From: Chiua virens
Lineage: Eukaryota; Basidiomycota; Agaricomycetes; Boletales; Boletaceae
DNA: 64,000 nucleotides
Direction: 5' to 3'
NCBI GenBank assembly: GCA_019787685.1
Contig: JAHNUO010000007.1
Span: forward strand, 1,798,001-1,862,000
The notes under the pieces were generated by a model. The model made no database searches. It was not told where the DNA came from and saw nothing but the letters and a program-made list of their open reading frames with translations. The translations under genes and the position numbers were made by a program. Positions 1 to 11,176 of this stretch are shown here, one piece after another (the first letter of the stretch is position 1; the number at the start of each line of letters is the position of its first letter).

Positions 1-99
1 TGTTTTGTTACCCTTCTAATCCTTGTTTTCGTACTTAGGGATCTCACTCGGACATGGGCACGGACACGGACATGGATACGGATATCAACTATACACTAT
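1..99. repeat. Dispersed repeat end, inverted copy at 31383-31476
   Basis: These bases match the reverse complement of 31383-31476 almost base for base. The shared block includes a tract of GGACAC/GGATAC hexamers. At the other locus it is the 3' flank of gypsy B1 and the distal 3' end of B2, so it probably is the end of a B2-like element. The GHGHGH-type reading frame through it is a by-product of the hexamers, not a gene. Confidence 0.6.
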
Positions 100-128
100 C
101 ATACAAGTAGGGACGGGCTGGAAACGAC

Positions 129-1504
129 TCAAGACATTCCAAACGCCAGCTTTACCCTATCCAGTTCCCCCTGCTGCGAAGCGATGTACGATTCCATGGC
201 CGAAGCACGGGCCTGAAGCTCCTTGAAGAAGGACCTGGTCGACAGGAACTTCACCTCTAGAGAGAGAATAGCGCATCGGATATCGTCCGCCCCATCGTAA
301 GGCTCAGACGGCGAGCCAGTCTTAGACTTCTTCTTGGGTGACTCTACTTCTTCCCCCCCATCTTGAAAAGGGAGTGGAGACATGGGCTTGGACTTGTAGA
401 AGAGCAGCTCGGGTGCATCCGGTGTCGGAGGAGATGCGGGTGAAGGATCGACCATGGCCTTGCGAGCTGGGATGGTAACCGTGATAACGGGTAACGCTAC
501 AAAAAAAAGATCAGCCGAGTTGATGCGATCTGAGGAGAGAGGTCCTACCTGCAGCCTTGGCCTTCGGATCCGCTAGTTTCCACTTCTCAACCGACGGCCC
601 ACTCTTAGCGCCCCGACCACTTGACTTGTTGACCGGGCCTTGGCTTTGAAGCAAGGATCACAAGTGCGACCCGGAATCCCCGCACACAACTTACTAGTCT
701 GAGCGCACATCTTGCACGCCGGGTCATGAACCATACGATCTGGAATTTTAAGCAGACCCTCGACTACCACCACCTCCTCCTCGTCACATGGGCTCTCGTC
801 CACAGCGGCCTTACGAGCGGACCGCTGAAAAGAACCATTAACAGAGCAAAACATCTGAGGTAACAGCAGTCTCACCTTGCGCTTCCTGCCAGCCTCGACC
901 TCGACGGTCTTGCCTGTCCCCGTGACCGAATCACCCAGAAGCGAAGCGGATCCGAATGACCCACCCCCCATTGCCTTGCCTGAGGTGGTTTGTTGTCTCT
1001 GAGCGTCCGCGCGTTGAGCTACTTCCCCCTGCCATCTACGAAAAAACATGGTTGCTTCGCGCATCGTCTTCACCGTCTCGTTGCTGAGGTGGCAGGAAAC
1101 ACCGTGCGATTTAGCCTGGTTAAGGGCAGTATTTAGATGCTCCTACAAGTCCGGTTAATACCCGACCAACCCTAAGAAATTCGAGCCAGTACCAAAGCCC
1201 GTTGCCACTCCTGGCACCATCCCTCCTGTTCTTCTTGCAGCTCCTCCTTGTCATCCGGCACCGCCAGCACCACAGCTGCAATCCGATCCTTTCCTTGTGC
1301 GAGGTCCTTCTCAACCTTGACAGTCGCCTCATTGACGGGAGAGTCTGCGAATGCAAGGATGGAGTCGAGGGACATAAGAGACATGGTGACGAGTAGCGAA
1401 TCGGGAGGAGAGTAAACTTGTCGAAAGAACGGACGGCCAACGCGAGGCTTTAATGCGCGGCTGATCCCAGTCACCGGTTCAAGGTCAGCGTTCGCAGGTG
1501 TCAC
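129..1504 (-). pseudogene. Antisense cysteine-cluster (CxxC) protein gene, locus 1
   Basis: Transposon-linked hypothetical protein; molecular function unknown. The minus strand reads from about 1504 (or an internal Met at 1384) through an acidic N-terminal part. A 51-bp GT-AG intron lies at 825-875. The next exon has the cysteine cluster PACKMC, CAGIPG, TCDPCFKAKA at about 630-720. A second intron (about 499-548) leads into a proline-rich, then coiled-coil C-terminus ending at 129. The pattern C-x2-C ... C-x6-C-x2-C resembles a zinc-binding cluster in fungal proteins of this kind. A one-base frameshift near 630, between the cluster and the next exon frame, suggests decay. The gene points away from an LTR that starts at 1531, the same arrangement as the CxxC genes at 41.5-42.4 and 45.0-45.9 kb. 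Confidence 0.6.
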
Positions 1505-1530
1505 GTGACTGACTGAGGACAGTCAGTATT

Positions 1531-2263
1531 CAAGTCCTTGTCGGGTGTAGGAGTCAATGACCCCTTGAGGTGATAAACCCGTATTCCCGCTTTGTTTACA
1601 GGATGCCCGGATTGCCCATATTGAATGTCCTACCCGTCCGTCGTGGACCCATGTCCATCCGAGTGGATCTAACCCATATTCATATGTTTTGTCCTTCGTT
1701 CCTACACGTTTTCACGCGAGGTGACTGAATTGGGTTGCTCAATCGGGATCGCACGACGTACACTAATCAACTCTCTTTTTGTCCAATTTCTATTTTATTT
1801 TGTACCTTCTTAGATTTTTTTTTAGACGGTTCCATGTTATCGACATGTATCTGATTGGTTATAAGGAACGGATAGTCGGGTCATACGACGTTTTAAAGGT
1901 AGTCCATTGATTCACGGATCAAACCTTATCCCATCTTGACAGAACATTGTTTTCCTTTTCACAGGTCGATCTCCATGAGAGTCGGCTCCGTATATGTACG
2001 CTTTCCTTATTTATTTGATACTTTATCCGCTGTAACAGTCCCGGGGAATACCTGAGACTATAAAATTTGTGTTCGTAAATAAAAATTTTATCTTTCGATC
2101 CCCGTTTTCTCTTGCGTTCTAAGTCACCTCGTCCGTTTAACTATCTGATCTATCCGCCCTTACTCGTACTCGATCACCGTTGTGCTTGAGTCTCTGCCTT
2201 GTCGCCAAACTATCCGACTGTCCGTGTTTCGGCCGGTTTTGTTGACCTTTGTACGGTTTCACC
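1531..2263 (+). mobile_element. LTR, family F (right end replaced)
   Basis: Begins TGTAGGAGT like the LTR at 46010. It shares the TATA region (GAGACTATAAAA) and a downstream CACCTCGTCC block with that copy. The 3' end is replaced near 2264 by another repeat. The 25-30 bp upstream (TGACTGACTGAGGACAGT) also match the flank of the 46010 copy, so the homology extends into the element body. Confidence 0.6.
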
Positions 2264-2443
2264 CAGGAACGTGTCCGGATTGCTCTCAAAGCTCTTGTCA
2301 ACGCCTTGACACTTTGTCTCCAACCTCAGAACCCCTTGGGACGAGTCATACTCGCACCCATCCCTTTTCTTTCTATCTGACAGTTCTACTAATTCTGTTC
2401 CTGTCACACCAGCCTGTTCTATATTTCTTCAACGACTTCCCCA
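2264..2443. repeat. Dispersed repeat K, inverted copy at 44130-44309
   Basis: Matches the reverse complement of 44130-44309 with scattered transitions. At the other site it lies just upstream of the B2 gag, so it may be leader sequence of that gypsy family. No coding function is supported. Confidence 0.55.
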
Positions 2444-2505
2444 CCTTACGTCCTAGAAACACTCTCAGGATTCCTTCTCGCTACCTATAAATAGAAATAC
2501 CTTTT

Positions 2506-2751
2506 ATGTCTTGGGAACTCGTCGCAATCGTACTTATCATCTCCTGCACTCTCACTACCTACTTTTTTGGCTACATCACATTCTACCTTACAAACAAGGT
2601 ACAAGAATCGCAACGCCCAATCTACGTCTCTATCAAACGATGAGACTACCCTTTTGCAGTAACCTTTGGTCTTTTCTCACCCTATGAAGAATACGGAACA
2701 GCCACCACTAACGCTTGGGGAGCACCTGAATCTGCAACCGACGCTTGGTAA
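2506..2751 (+). pseudogene. ORFb membrane microprotein, copy A1
   Basis: Same frame and layout as the intact 81-aa ORFb at 58993-59238. A hydrophobic segment at residues 5-28 is followed by a polar tail rich in Tyr, Ala and Trp. A TGA at 2641-2643 replaces a CGA arginine codon present in A3. The gag ATG follows the stop after 2 nt (2754). Function unknown. Confidence 0.65.
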
Positions 2752-2753
2752 AT

Positions 2754-3923
2754 ATGTCAGGATACACCTACGCCACCGCCCTAAAGGACCTTAACAACCA
2801 ATCATTGAATGATGGAGATTGCCTCACGGCCTTGGCTTGGCTGGTCCAAGAACTCACCAATGTAGTCGCCACTCTAGAAAATAAGATAAACGCTTCCGCG
2901 GCTGCACCAGCAGCTACTTCATCTAAAGTCGAAATATTCGCAGACCCCGGTCTCTATGACAGAGATCAAACCAAATTCGAAGAATGGTGGGCAAAGATGA
3001 AAGGATGGCTCGACATCAATCAGAGGGCAATCGCTCCTGATTCTCACCATGCAGTATTGGCGGTACTCTCACGCCTAAAAGGAGCAAAAAGCTCCCAATT
3101 CGCTGAAACAAGATTAGCACAAGAATCTAAGCTCACATGGGCACAACTAGTTGTGGACATAGAAGGAATGTTCCGACAAAACAACAAGGTGAACTGGGCT
3201 CGCACCCAATTGGAAAACCTCAAGCAGGGTAACATGAGGGTCGAAGACTTCATAGTCCGCTGGGAAAATCTGTGGCAACAAGCCCAGGTCGATCCCACAC
3301 ATGCCATAAGGCTTCTGGAAACAAAAACCGCCAGAAGCATAATATTCCAAATCTTCAAAGACGGGCAATGGCAAGACCCAAATGACCCGATCTACACTAA
3401 CTCTTCACACCCCGCCTACATTTCCGACCGCAACCAAGCAGTCACCAAATACCTCGCTGCAATTCGCACGGCAGGTAACTCCTTCGAGTCAATCAATTAC
3501 GTCTGAGGAGAAAGAAACTGGAAATCAAAGGACCCCAATGCAATGGACATAGGGGCTGTGACATATGAACAAGATGAAGATGGCTGGTTCACCGGCAAAC
3601 AAGTCAGGGCAGCAGGACAAAATAAGTCCAACAACAAATGCTACAACTGCGGAGGCACAGGACATTTCCCAAGAGATTGTCCCAAACCCAAAGTGCAATG
3701 CCCTGATTGCAAATACTATGCTGGCAATCACAAAGCCAACTGTGGGAAGTCTCGAAAAGCGAGATCCACCACAAAACAAAAAGAAGCCCCTAAAGCTTCA
3801 ACTTCTTCAGTCCCAGAAAAGGACCCTTTCGCGGCCATCCGAGGAATGAACCCTGAAGAAGTACAGGCATATTATTACAACAAGTATGAAACCAAAAAGA
3901 AGGGAAAAGGCAAGGCGAACTGA
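2754..3923 (+). pseudogene. gag: Gag, family A copy A1
   Basis: Retrotransposon capsid/nucleocapsid. The capsid part (residues 1-250) has the retrotransposon-gag signature FEEWWAKMKGWL and EGMFRQNNKVNWA. The C-terminal nucleocapsid carries a CCHC zinc knuckle CYNCGGTGHFPRDC followed by CPDCKYY. An in-frame TGA at 3504-3506 splits it where A3 has CGT. A GGGAAAA heptamer lies 12 nt before the terminal TGA. The capsid half is clearly diverged from A2 and A3, while the last 50 residues are nearly the same. Confidence 0.85.
3902..3908 (+). promoter_or_regulatory. Putative -1 ribosomal frameshift heptamer GGGAAAA (A1)
   Basis: In gag frame this reads G GGA AAA, the X XXY YYZ form. Slipping back one base enters the protease frame, which stays open past the gag stop at 3921-3923. 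The same heptamer is at the same place in A2 (54273-54279, minus) and A3 (61015-61021). Confidence 0.6.
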
Positions 3924-4021
3924 GTAAACTGGGATCTCATGTTCGCACTACCCTTCCAAAGTACTATGAAAACTCTGTTTCTTTAAAGTTTGATTTCAAA
4001 TACTCGGAAACACCTCCCCAG

Positions 4022-4726
4022 TGTAGAAAAGTAATAATAGGTGATAAGAAGAAAGGTGGGGCGATAGGTTCATCCCAAGGGGGGTTATGTTTGAAGGAAT
4101 GATGGATTCAGGTTAGTCTAAGAGTCCTAGAGGCTGCTGGATGATCCGGAATGAAAAGCGGTCAATGTAAAAGTATCCGGGTGGAGGCGAGGCGATGAGA
4201 GTATTGATTCGAGTAGATGAGACGCAGAGGAATGATAGGACGAGGTAACAGAGAAACTATCCAGCTCACTCACGCATGGGAGAGTAAACAAGAGATCTCC
4301 TGAACGCAGAAAGACAATATTTTTGTGTTAGAAACATGGTTTTATAGTCCTGGGCATAACCCAGGACTGTTAAAGGTAATCCGACCCTAAGTAAGTGTAC
4401 AGGATTGACGTAGGGTGAGTATGGAAAGAAGGAGTGTCAAACCTTGTAGATGACAAAGAAAGGAAAGGTGTTAGGATAGTAATGACCTTAATAAGGCCAA
4501 ATCGAGTAGGACAAGTCAAATCGGATGAAGCGGAATACGTACGAAAGAACCGGATTGGATCGCATTGACTTGGATTGGACTTGGATTGGATTCAGATGAT
4601 CTGTAAACGCTAGGAATGAAACCGGGCTGGCACGAAGTTGATGGCGGATGAGACGGGAGATGATATGACATGATGAAGAGTGAGGAAAATGTATCCTACA
4701 ACCATAGGGAGTATCTAACTCCTACA
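4022..4726 (-). mobile_element. Solo LTR, family F, inserted in A1
   Basis: Runs TGTAGAAAA to CTCCTACA, the reverse complement of the LTR at 46010-46710. It separates A1 sequence that is continuous in A3 at 61125-61140. No clean 5-bp duplication is visible (CCCAG left, CTGGC right). A palindrome AGTCCTGGG/CCCAGGACT abuts the TATA box. Confidence 0.8.
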
Positions 4727-4740
4727 CTGGCAAGAGGATA

Positions 4741-5912
4741 AACTACCTAAATCACCAAAAACAACAGAAAACGAAAGCATTCACAGCGTCTCTGCAGAGC
4801 GTGGCGGACACGATAGTTCCGTGCTTAATTCTGTCCCAAAACAAATACCAGATGGGTCTTTCATTGGATCTACATCAGTAGAAAAAGAAATAGTATCACC
4901 AATTTTGGTATCCCCAGTAAACCAAATTGGTTATGTTGGAGCAAAAGTGCTTAGTGGAGCTAATGCGATCTTCATACACAAGGATTATGTTGCTAAACAC
5001 AAACTCCCAACTCACGCGCTTCCCTATGCCATTCAAGTCTTCAACGTTGACGGAACCAAGAATCAAGCAGGTTCCATTACCCACGCCACACAGATCCTGA
5101 TCGATTACAAAGGTCACAGGGAAATAGTGGATGCCGAAATTACCAACCTTGGAAAGAATGACCTTATCCTTGGATATACATGGTTAAAGCACCACAATCC
5201 CCATATAGACTGGACAACTGGATCAGTTGTAATGCGGAGATGCCCAGAATCATGTCATACACAAGATGAAGACAACTTCTTGGATTCCATAATCGCAGAA
5301 GAACTTAAATATGCAAACTCTATTGTGGAATCACGTATTTTTACCGCAAACATGGAAACTCCACCTTCTCCTCCTAAGGAACGCACTCTTGAAGAGATGG
5401 TCCCACGAGAATATATGAAATATGCTAAAGTATTTGGGAAAACGGAATCTGAAAGAATACCATTATGAAAACCATGGGATCACAACATTGACCTAAAAGA
5501 GTCTTTCATTCCAAAGAAGGGTCGCTTAATACCCCTCTCTGTCACAGAACAAGAGGAGATCTCCGCTTTCATTGATGACCAATTAAAGAAAGGATACATC
5601 AGACCTTCTAAGTCCGAACAAACATCTCTGGTCTTCTTCGTTCCCAAGAAAGATGGAAAGAAGCGCATGGTCCAGGATTACCGATACCTAAATGAACATA
5701 CAAGCAAAAACAACTACCCCTTGCCGCTTATATCACAGCTTGTGGATAAATTAAAAGACGCTAAGCTATGTACGAAAATGGATCTACGATGGGGATACAA
5801 TAATGTACGCATCAAAGAAGGCGACGAATGGAAAGCAGCATTTGTCTGTCACCGAGGCTCTTTCGAACCCATCATCATGTACTTCGGATTATGCAATTCT
5901 CCAGCAACGTTT
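4741..5912 (+). pseudogene. pol: Pol N-terminal part: protease and RT start, copy A1
   Basis: Aspartic protease followed by the first half of the reverse transcriptase. The protease lacks the Leu-Asp of LLDSGAN: A3 has it at 61355-61375, but A1 has lost 6 nt, so the catalytic Asp is gone. A TGA at 5466-5468 stands where A3 has CGT. RT motifs [16 protein letters not shown] and [13 protein letters not shown] are visible. The reading is cut at 5913 by solo LTR E, and the RT continues at 6564. Confidence 0.85.
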
Positions 5913-5917
5913 CAAAC

Positions 5918-6558
5918 TGTTACAATCACGTTTTCACATTATTCTTTCGCCTTCCTACTCAACGCTCTCAAACCACTATACAAGATACACAATATCTATT
6001 ACGGCATATATTGCCTCATGCCAAGGCTATACTCAGGACCTTATCCTATTGGCCATTCCATTATGACTCACTATGATTCATTATTAGACACGTGTTATCA
6101 CACGATGTCATAACCCATGCACAACACACGTGTATTCACACGTTATCTCTTATCTATGATTCCCTATGACTCATATCTATTAATAAAGCAGTGCTTATCT
6201 CACAACATGCTTATACCGCATTGTTACAGCATTGTTTCCTCATGTCTTTATCTATGACTCACATACATGCATAAACCTCATGTTATCTCACCTTATCTAC
6301 CAATCAGGACACTCATACTTATCTATGTATTCATACTCCGATTGTAGCTCCGATTGTACTTTTAGTATATAAAGACTTGAATACAGCACCAGGGAACTCT
6401 AACAAAGTTCACCTCTGGTTTTCCCCCATTCTCCTCATAGACGGATTACCTCTGTAGTTCTCGCCTCACTCGTTAGACTCACTTGCATTCAACCTTACAC
6501 TGATCACTACAACCACTCGCAAGTAACTCATAGTCTACGTTTGTTCTAGGTTGTTACA
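5918..6558 (+). mobile_element. Solo LTR, family E, TSD CAAAC
   Basis: TGTTACAATC ... GGTTGTTACA, flanked by CAAAC at 5913-5917 and 6559-6563. Removing one repeat plus the LTR restores the RT reading seen in A2 and A3. A TATATAAAG box is followed about 35 nt later by AACAAAGTTC, the same start motif as in LTR A. A second copy is at 59630-60269. Confidence 0.95.
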
Positions 6559-6563
6559 CAAAC

Positions 6564-8619
6564 CATGATGAATGAAATCTTTGCTGACATGAACGGCATT
6601 GTTGTTGTCTACATCAACGACCTTATGATATTCACAAACACCGATGATTATGAAACTCATGACAAAATCATACTTGAAGTGCTTAAACACCTTGAAGAGA
6701 ACGATCTCTACGTAAAACCAGAAAAATGCTTCTTTCGCATAAAAGAAGTGGACTTCCTCAGAATGATCGTGGGAACTGATGGAATTAAAATGGATAATGA
6801 AAAGACCAAAGCTGTAGCAGAATGGCCAACTCCCACATCAGTCAAACACATCAGAAGTTTCCTCAGACTTGCCAACTTCTATCACAGATTCATTAAAGAT
6901 TATGGAAAAATAGCACGACCTTTACATGATCTTACTAAAAAGGATCAAAAATTTGAATGGACCTTCGCTTGTGATGAAGCATTCACTATGCTTAAAAAGG
7001 CATTTACGACAGCCCCTATTCTAGCCTATCTGGATCAGAATGCCAAATATTGCCTAGAAAGCGATTCATTGGATTTCGCAACAGGAGCAGTTCTATCTTT
7101 AGAAAAAGAAGGACTTTGGCACCCTGTCGCCTATAATAGTCACTCTATGACACCAGAAGAACAGAACTACCCAATTGCTGATAAAGAAATGCTATCAGTT
7201 ATCCGCTCTCTAGAACTATGGCGCCACTATCTTGAGGGTGCAAAACATGAATTTGAAATATGGAATGACCACCAGAACCTTACATGGTTTATGACACGCC
7301 AAGATCTTAATCGAAGACAAGCAAGATGGGCACAATATCTCTCACGCTTTAACTTCACTTGGCACCACAAGGCTGGACTCACTATGGGAAAAGCTGACGC
7401 TTTAAGTAGGAGAGAAAACCACATGATTGGAATTGAAGATGATAACAAAGGAATCCTTCTCATGGATCCATCTAAAATCAGATCAGCCGTCACTCTTCTT
7501 TACAATGGTGATCAATTCTTATCAGACATACAACATGAAACTATGAAACTATCACCTAATGCCATGAAACACCTATTATCTATCGGATATAAAGTTGAGG
7601 ACGCCTTCCTTAGAAAGGGGGATAGGATCTTCATTCCGGATGCTTTACGCACCAAATCCATAACTATGTTTCATGACACACCAGAGGCAGGACACCCTGG
7701 TTACGACAAAACTTTAGAACTTCTCTCACAAACCTATATTTGGCCTCACATGAACGAAGAAGTCAAAAATTATGTCTCACATTGTGAAAGATGTGCTCGT
7801 TTCAAAGGTTCTAATCAGAAAACAGCAGGACTCCTGCAACCCTTAGAAACACCATCATTACCATGGGAAGATATCTCAGCAGATTTCATCACAGATCTCC
7901 CACTTTCACACTCCTATGATTCCATTCTCACGGTTGTGGATCGCTTCTCCAAAGAAGTTGAATTCATTCCCTGCCACAAAACGTGTTCATCTATGGATCT
8001 CGCTAAACTATACCTCTCACACATATGGAAACATCATGGCCTCCCTAAAACCATCATATCAGATAGAGGACCACAATTCGCTTCTCAACTTATGAAAGAT
8101 ATATGTTCAGGGTTAAAAATAACACCGAAATTAAGCACCGCACATCATCCACAAATGGACGGACAATCAGAACGAATGAATCGAGAAGTACAACAGTATC
8201 TTCGCATGTTCTGTGCCGAGAAAGATAACACTTGGGCCGATTGGCTCCCTCTCGCACAATTCTCTTACAACAGCAAGAAACACACTGCCACTAAATTCTC
8301 TCCATTCGAAATCACACGTTCCTATGTCCCCAGGATGGGAATTATGCCACAATCTATGAAAAACCCGGCTGCTCAAAACTACATCACGGACTTTTCCGAA
8401 GTTCTAGAGCAAACCAAATCTAATATAGATAAAGCCGCAGAACATATGAAAAATGTTGCAGATAAAACGAGATCAGAACTGCCTTCTTACTCAATCGGTG
8501 ATAAAGTTTGGCTCTCTACTGCAAACTTAAAAATAAAACAACATCCCAAATTCACTGACAAGTGGATTGGACCCTATGACATAATATCCATGCACGGTCC
8601 GAATGCTATAAAGCTTTGA
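6564..8619 (+). pseudogene. pol: Pol: RT C-terminal half, RNase H, integrase, copy A1
   Basis: Continues the RT after the solo LTR. The catalytic box reads YINDL instead of YIDDL, so one catalytic Asp is replaced. RNase H follows (residues about 170-290). The integrase has an HHCC zinc finger (HPGYDKTLELL, CERCARFK) and a DDE core with ADFITDL, ISDRGPQF and SERMNRE. The long uninterrupted frame (684 codons) ends at a TGA at 8617-8619, where A2 has CGA; the chromodomain lies downstream. Confidence 0.9.
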
Positions 8620-9114
8620 CTCCCACGCACTATGCGAATACACCCAGTTGTAAATATTTCTCAGGTCAAACCTTATAAAGAACATCTCCCAGAACAGCCG
8701 GTTTATAAACCACGACCTATCGTAATCGGCGATGACCGAGAAGAAGAATTCGAAGCAGACTATATTGTCGATTCCAGAATGAAGGGATGCCGCTTAGAAT
8801 ATCTCATACACTGGAAAGGTTATGATGATGATGAAAGAACTTGGGAACCACTAAAGAATCTCAAAAACACACCAGATCTCATATCTGACTTCCACGAAGC
8901 ACATCCAGATGCCCCAAGAAAATTAAAAGTCACACAAACCGAATTTAACTCCATGTTTCGCACTTATGACAATAAAACCAAACATGAAGATGAGGATAGT
9001 CTCCATTGTCTCAATTATGAAATAGATCATTCGGAGTCTGATCAACAGAAGGGGGATAGTGTTACGATATCAACTTTTCCTCACTTAACAACTCCAACGT
9101 TCGACTTGTTCTAA
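8620..9114 (+). pseudogene. Integrase C-terminus with chromodomain, copy A1
   Basis: In frame with the upstream integrase after the TGA at 8617. It contains a chromodomain: EADYIVDSRMKG, YLIHWKGYDDDERTWEP. This is the chromovirus hallmark, thought to direct integration to modified histones. The frame ends at 9114, inside the start of the 3' LTR. Confidence 0.9.
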
Positions 9115-9491
9115 AAACATTTGCCTCATGTCAAGGCTGTCCAAAGGATCATATCCGATTGGCTGCCACACTATCACAGCATCCATCACCTCATGCCCTT
9201 ATCTATTTCATTTCCCTTATCACTGACTCATCACGAGCAGTGCAAGGCTATGCTCTTATCTATGACTCATACCAATTCACACCTTATTGTCCAATGAGAT
9301 ACATTATCCTTATCTATGAAATTCATACTCAGATTAGAACTCCGATATCCATGTAGTATATAAACCCCATGAATCAAAGCCAGAGAGCTCTAACAAAGTT
9401 CTCTTGGAGTTTTCACCTCTTCACTGGACTAAACCTCCCCCCTTATCTCAATCACTACACTTTACAGTCTAGTATTGTTCTAGGTTGTTTC
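9060..9491 (+). mobile_element. 3' LTR of A1 (family A)
   Basis: 432 bp, TGTTACGATATC to TTGTTTCA, preceded by the polypurine tract GAAGGGGGATAG. TATATAAA at 9357-9364 lies 35 bp before AACAAAGTTCT (9392-9402), the predicted transcript start. That 11-mer is complementary to the primer site in A2 and A3. Confidence 0.9.
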
Positions 9492-9905
9492 AAATCCAGA
9501 TTGAGAAAATATGATGAGAGTGAGAGAAAATGAATGTCGACCGAAAATGTGAGAGACAGATGCACATGGGCAAAAGCTACTGTATTTTGTCAATACAGTG
9601 AATTTATAGTCCTCGGGAATACCCTCAGACTCATCCTAAGTAAGGATAATAATAAAAAGAAGGTTTTCGTACAGTATAAAGTTCGAGAGGCACCCAAACG
9701 TCCCTGCAAGGGCTACATGACGTGGTCTAACCAATGCTAAGTATGAATAAGGAGCATCAAAAATAAAATAAAAGGGTCCAAGGCAAAACGGGCATGAATA
9801 CAGCAATCCGGATGAGTTTGCACAAGCAGACAGATCAGGATCAGGATCGGGTGATGACGGGGTGCAGAAACATGCTATGCGAGCACAGGGAATACCTATT
9901 CCCTA
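9492..9905 (-). mobile_element. LTR fragment, family C
   Basis: On the minus strand begins TGTAGGGAATAGG and matches 46712-47452 and 49156-49551. It shares the promoter block ACTATAAA with LTR F, so C and F are related. The distal end is lost at the LTR-A boundary. It truncates the C-terminus of gene M1. Confidence 0.75.
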
Positions 9906-11171
9906 CAATGCTTCGCCAGCTCCACCTGGCACTGCAGGGTTTGGAGCTGTAGTTCAGCCATCTTGAGCTTGAACTCTTGCTGGTGTTGTGCTTTTTTGGC
10001 ATTGAGCTTCAGCATCAGCGCTTTGTGTTCATGCTCAGCGGCCTTGCGTTGGTAGTGTGTGAGATGGCGGCTTTGACTCAATTCTTGTTGGTGGCATTCC
10101 TGTAGGAGTTGGGTCCCCTTGGCGATTAACTTGTTGGCCTCTTTGGCAAGCTTCTGGTTAACATCGAGTGGGGCCAGGGCATGCTTATGACAGTGTGTGC
10201 TGCCACTACTCTCCCCAGGCCATGTCTCCCCTATTGAGGTGGGAGGGGTGGATTTGATACCAGGAGGGCCTGACGACAAGTACAAGTTGGATTTGACTCC
10301 TGTGCCATGATGGTGACTAGGGAGAAGGGGTGGCCTGCATGAGTTTACGGGTTCGTCGTCCAAGAAGATCAGCCCAGAGTCCACATTGTGATCGGGCAAC
10401 ATTCTGCCCTTTCCCTTTCCCTTTGCTGACATATGCGAGACAGGGACAAGACACAATGCACCCCCTCGGAAGGAGAGAGGGGCGGGGGTGCAAGATCAGC
10501 TCGCTCTCAACAGACTTGGATGTAGAGACTTGAGGGGTAACATACTGATAGCCATGGACTCAGAGGGAGTCAGTGTGGAGGGTAGTGGTATGGGGATGGG
10601 TGGCACAGAGGTGGGTGGTGCAGAGGCAGATGGTGTGGAGGCGGACAGTGCGGAGGCAGTCACAAATTGCATGGTGGCAGTGAATGGTGTTGAGGTGGAC
10701 AACGGTGTGGATATGGATGCTATGTATGGACTTGGATGTGGATGTTAACTGCGCAGCACTGAATGGCATAGAGGCAGCGGAGGTGGATGCAAGTTGTGTG
10801 GCAATGAACAGTGTGGAGGTGGGTGATACAGACATAAACACTGTGGACATGAATGGCATGGAGGTGAATGGCATGGAGGCAGGCATCAACAAGTCAAATG
10901 TTGACTCAGATGATGTGTGAGGACTGAAGGTGGTGCCAGTGGGTGGCACAGAGCTAGAGGGGGGCAGATCCCGAGCCTGGGATGCCCATCAATCTGGTCA
11001 AGTAGTTCACTGCAGGTGAAGACGATGGGTCCATGTCCATCATGAACATAGCATTGAAGTCAGTGGTGTTGAAATTGAATGGTACATTGTAAGGTGGTGG
11101 CATTGCAGACATGTCAGTGTTGTAGTGGTGAGGGGGCGAAGCCATTGTGGCGTTGGGGGCTTCAAGTGCTG
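9906..11171 (-). pseudogene. Gene M1 fragment: repeat-rich middle and coiled-coil C-terminus
   Basis: C-terminal part of the SANT/trihelix-like gene whose N-terminus is at 19228-19637. Near 9900-10150 the minus strand encodes a long charged helix (AKEANKLIAKGTQLLQE, HEHKALMLKLNAKKAQ) typical of a coiled coil. Bases 10500-10950 are a degenerate Ser/Thr/Pro repeat with the frame shifting between units. At 10954-11145 a Pro/Asn/Met-rich stretch reads toward solo LTR D. The end is cut by LTR C. Not functional as it stands. Confidence 0.5.
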
Positions 11172-11176
11172 GGGGA

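Larger units (their letters stand above)
2444..9491 (+). mobile_element. Ty3/gypsy chromovirus, family A copy A1 (5'-truncated)
   Basis: Contains in order the tail of ORFa, ORFb, gag, protease, reverse transcriptase, RNase H, integrase, chromodomain and a 3' LTR. The 5' LTR and most of ORFa are missing. Two solo LTRs interrupt it: F at 4022-4726 between gag and protease, and E at 5918-6558 inside the RT. The intact order is seen in A2 (50104-56949) and A3 (57787 onward). Premature stops and lost catalytic residues make it non-autonomous. Confidence 0.9.

Noticed and set aside
23..226. ORF with GHGHGHGHGYGY repeat
   Set aside because: It is a translation of GGACAC/GGATAC hexamers in a dispersed repeat that also occurs inverted at 31383-31476.
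4017..4731. Target duplication for solo LTR F
   Set aside because: CCCAG and CTGGC do not match, and the sister copies vary at this spot, so none is claimed.
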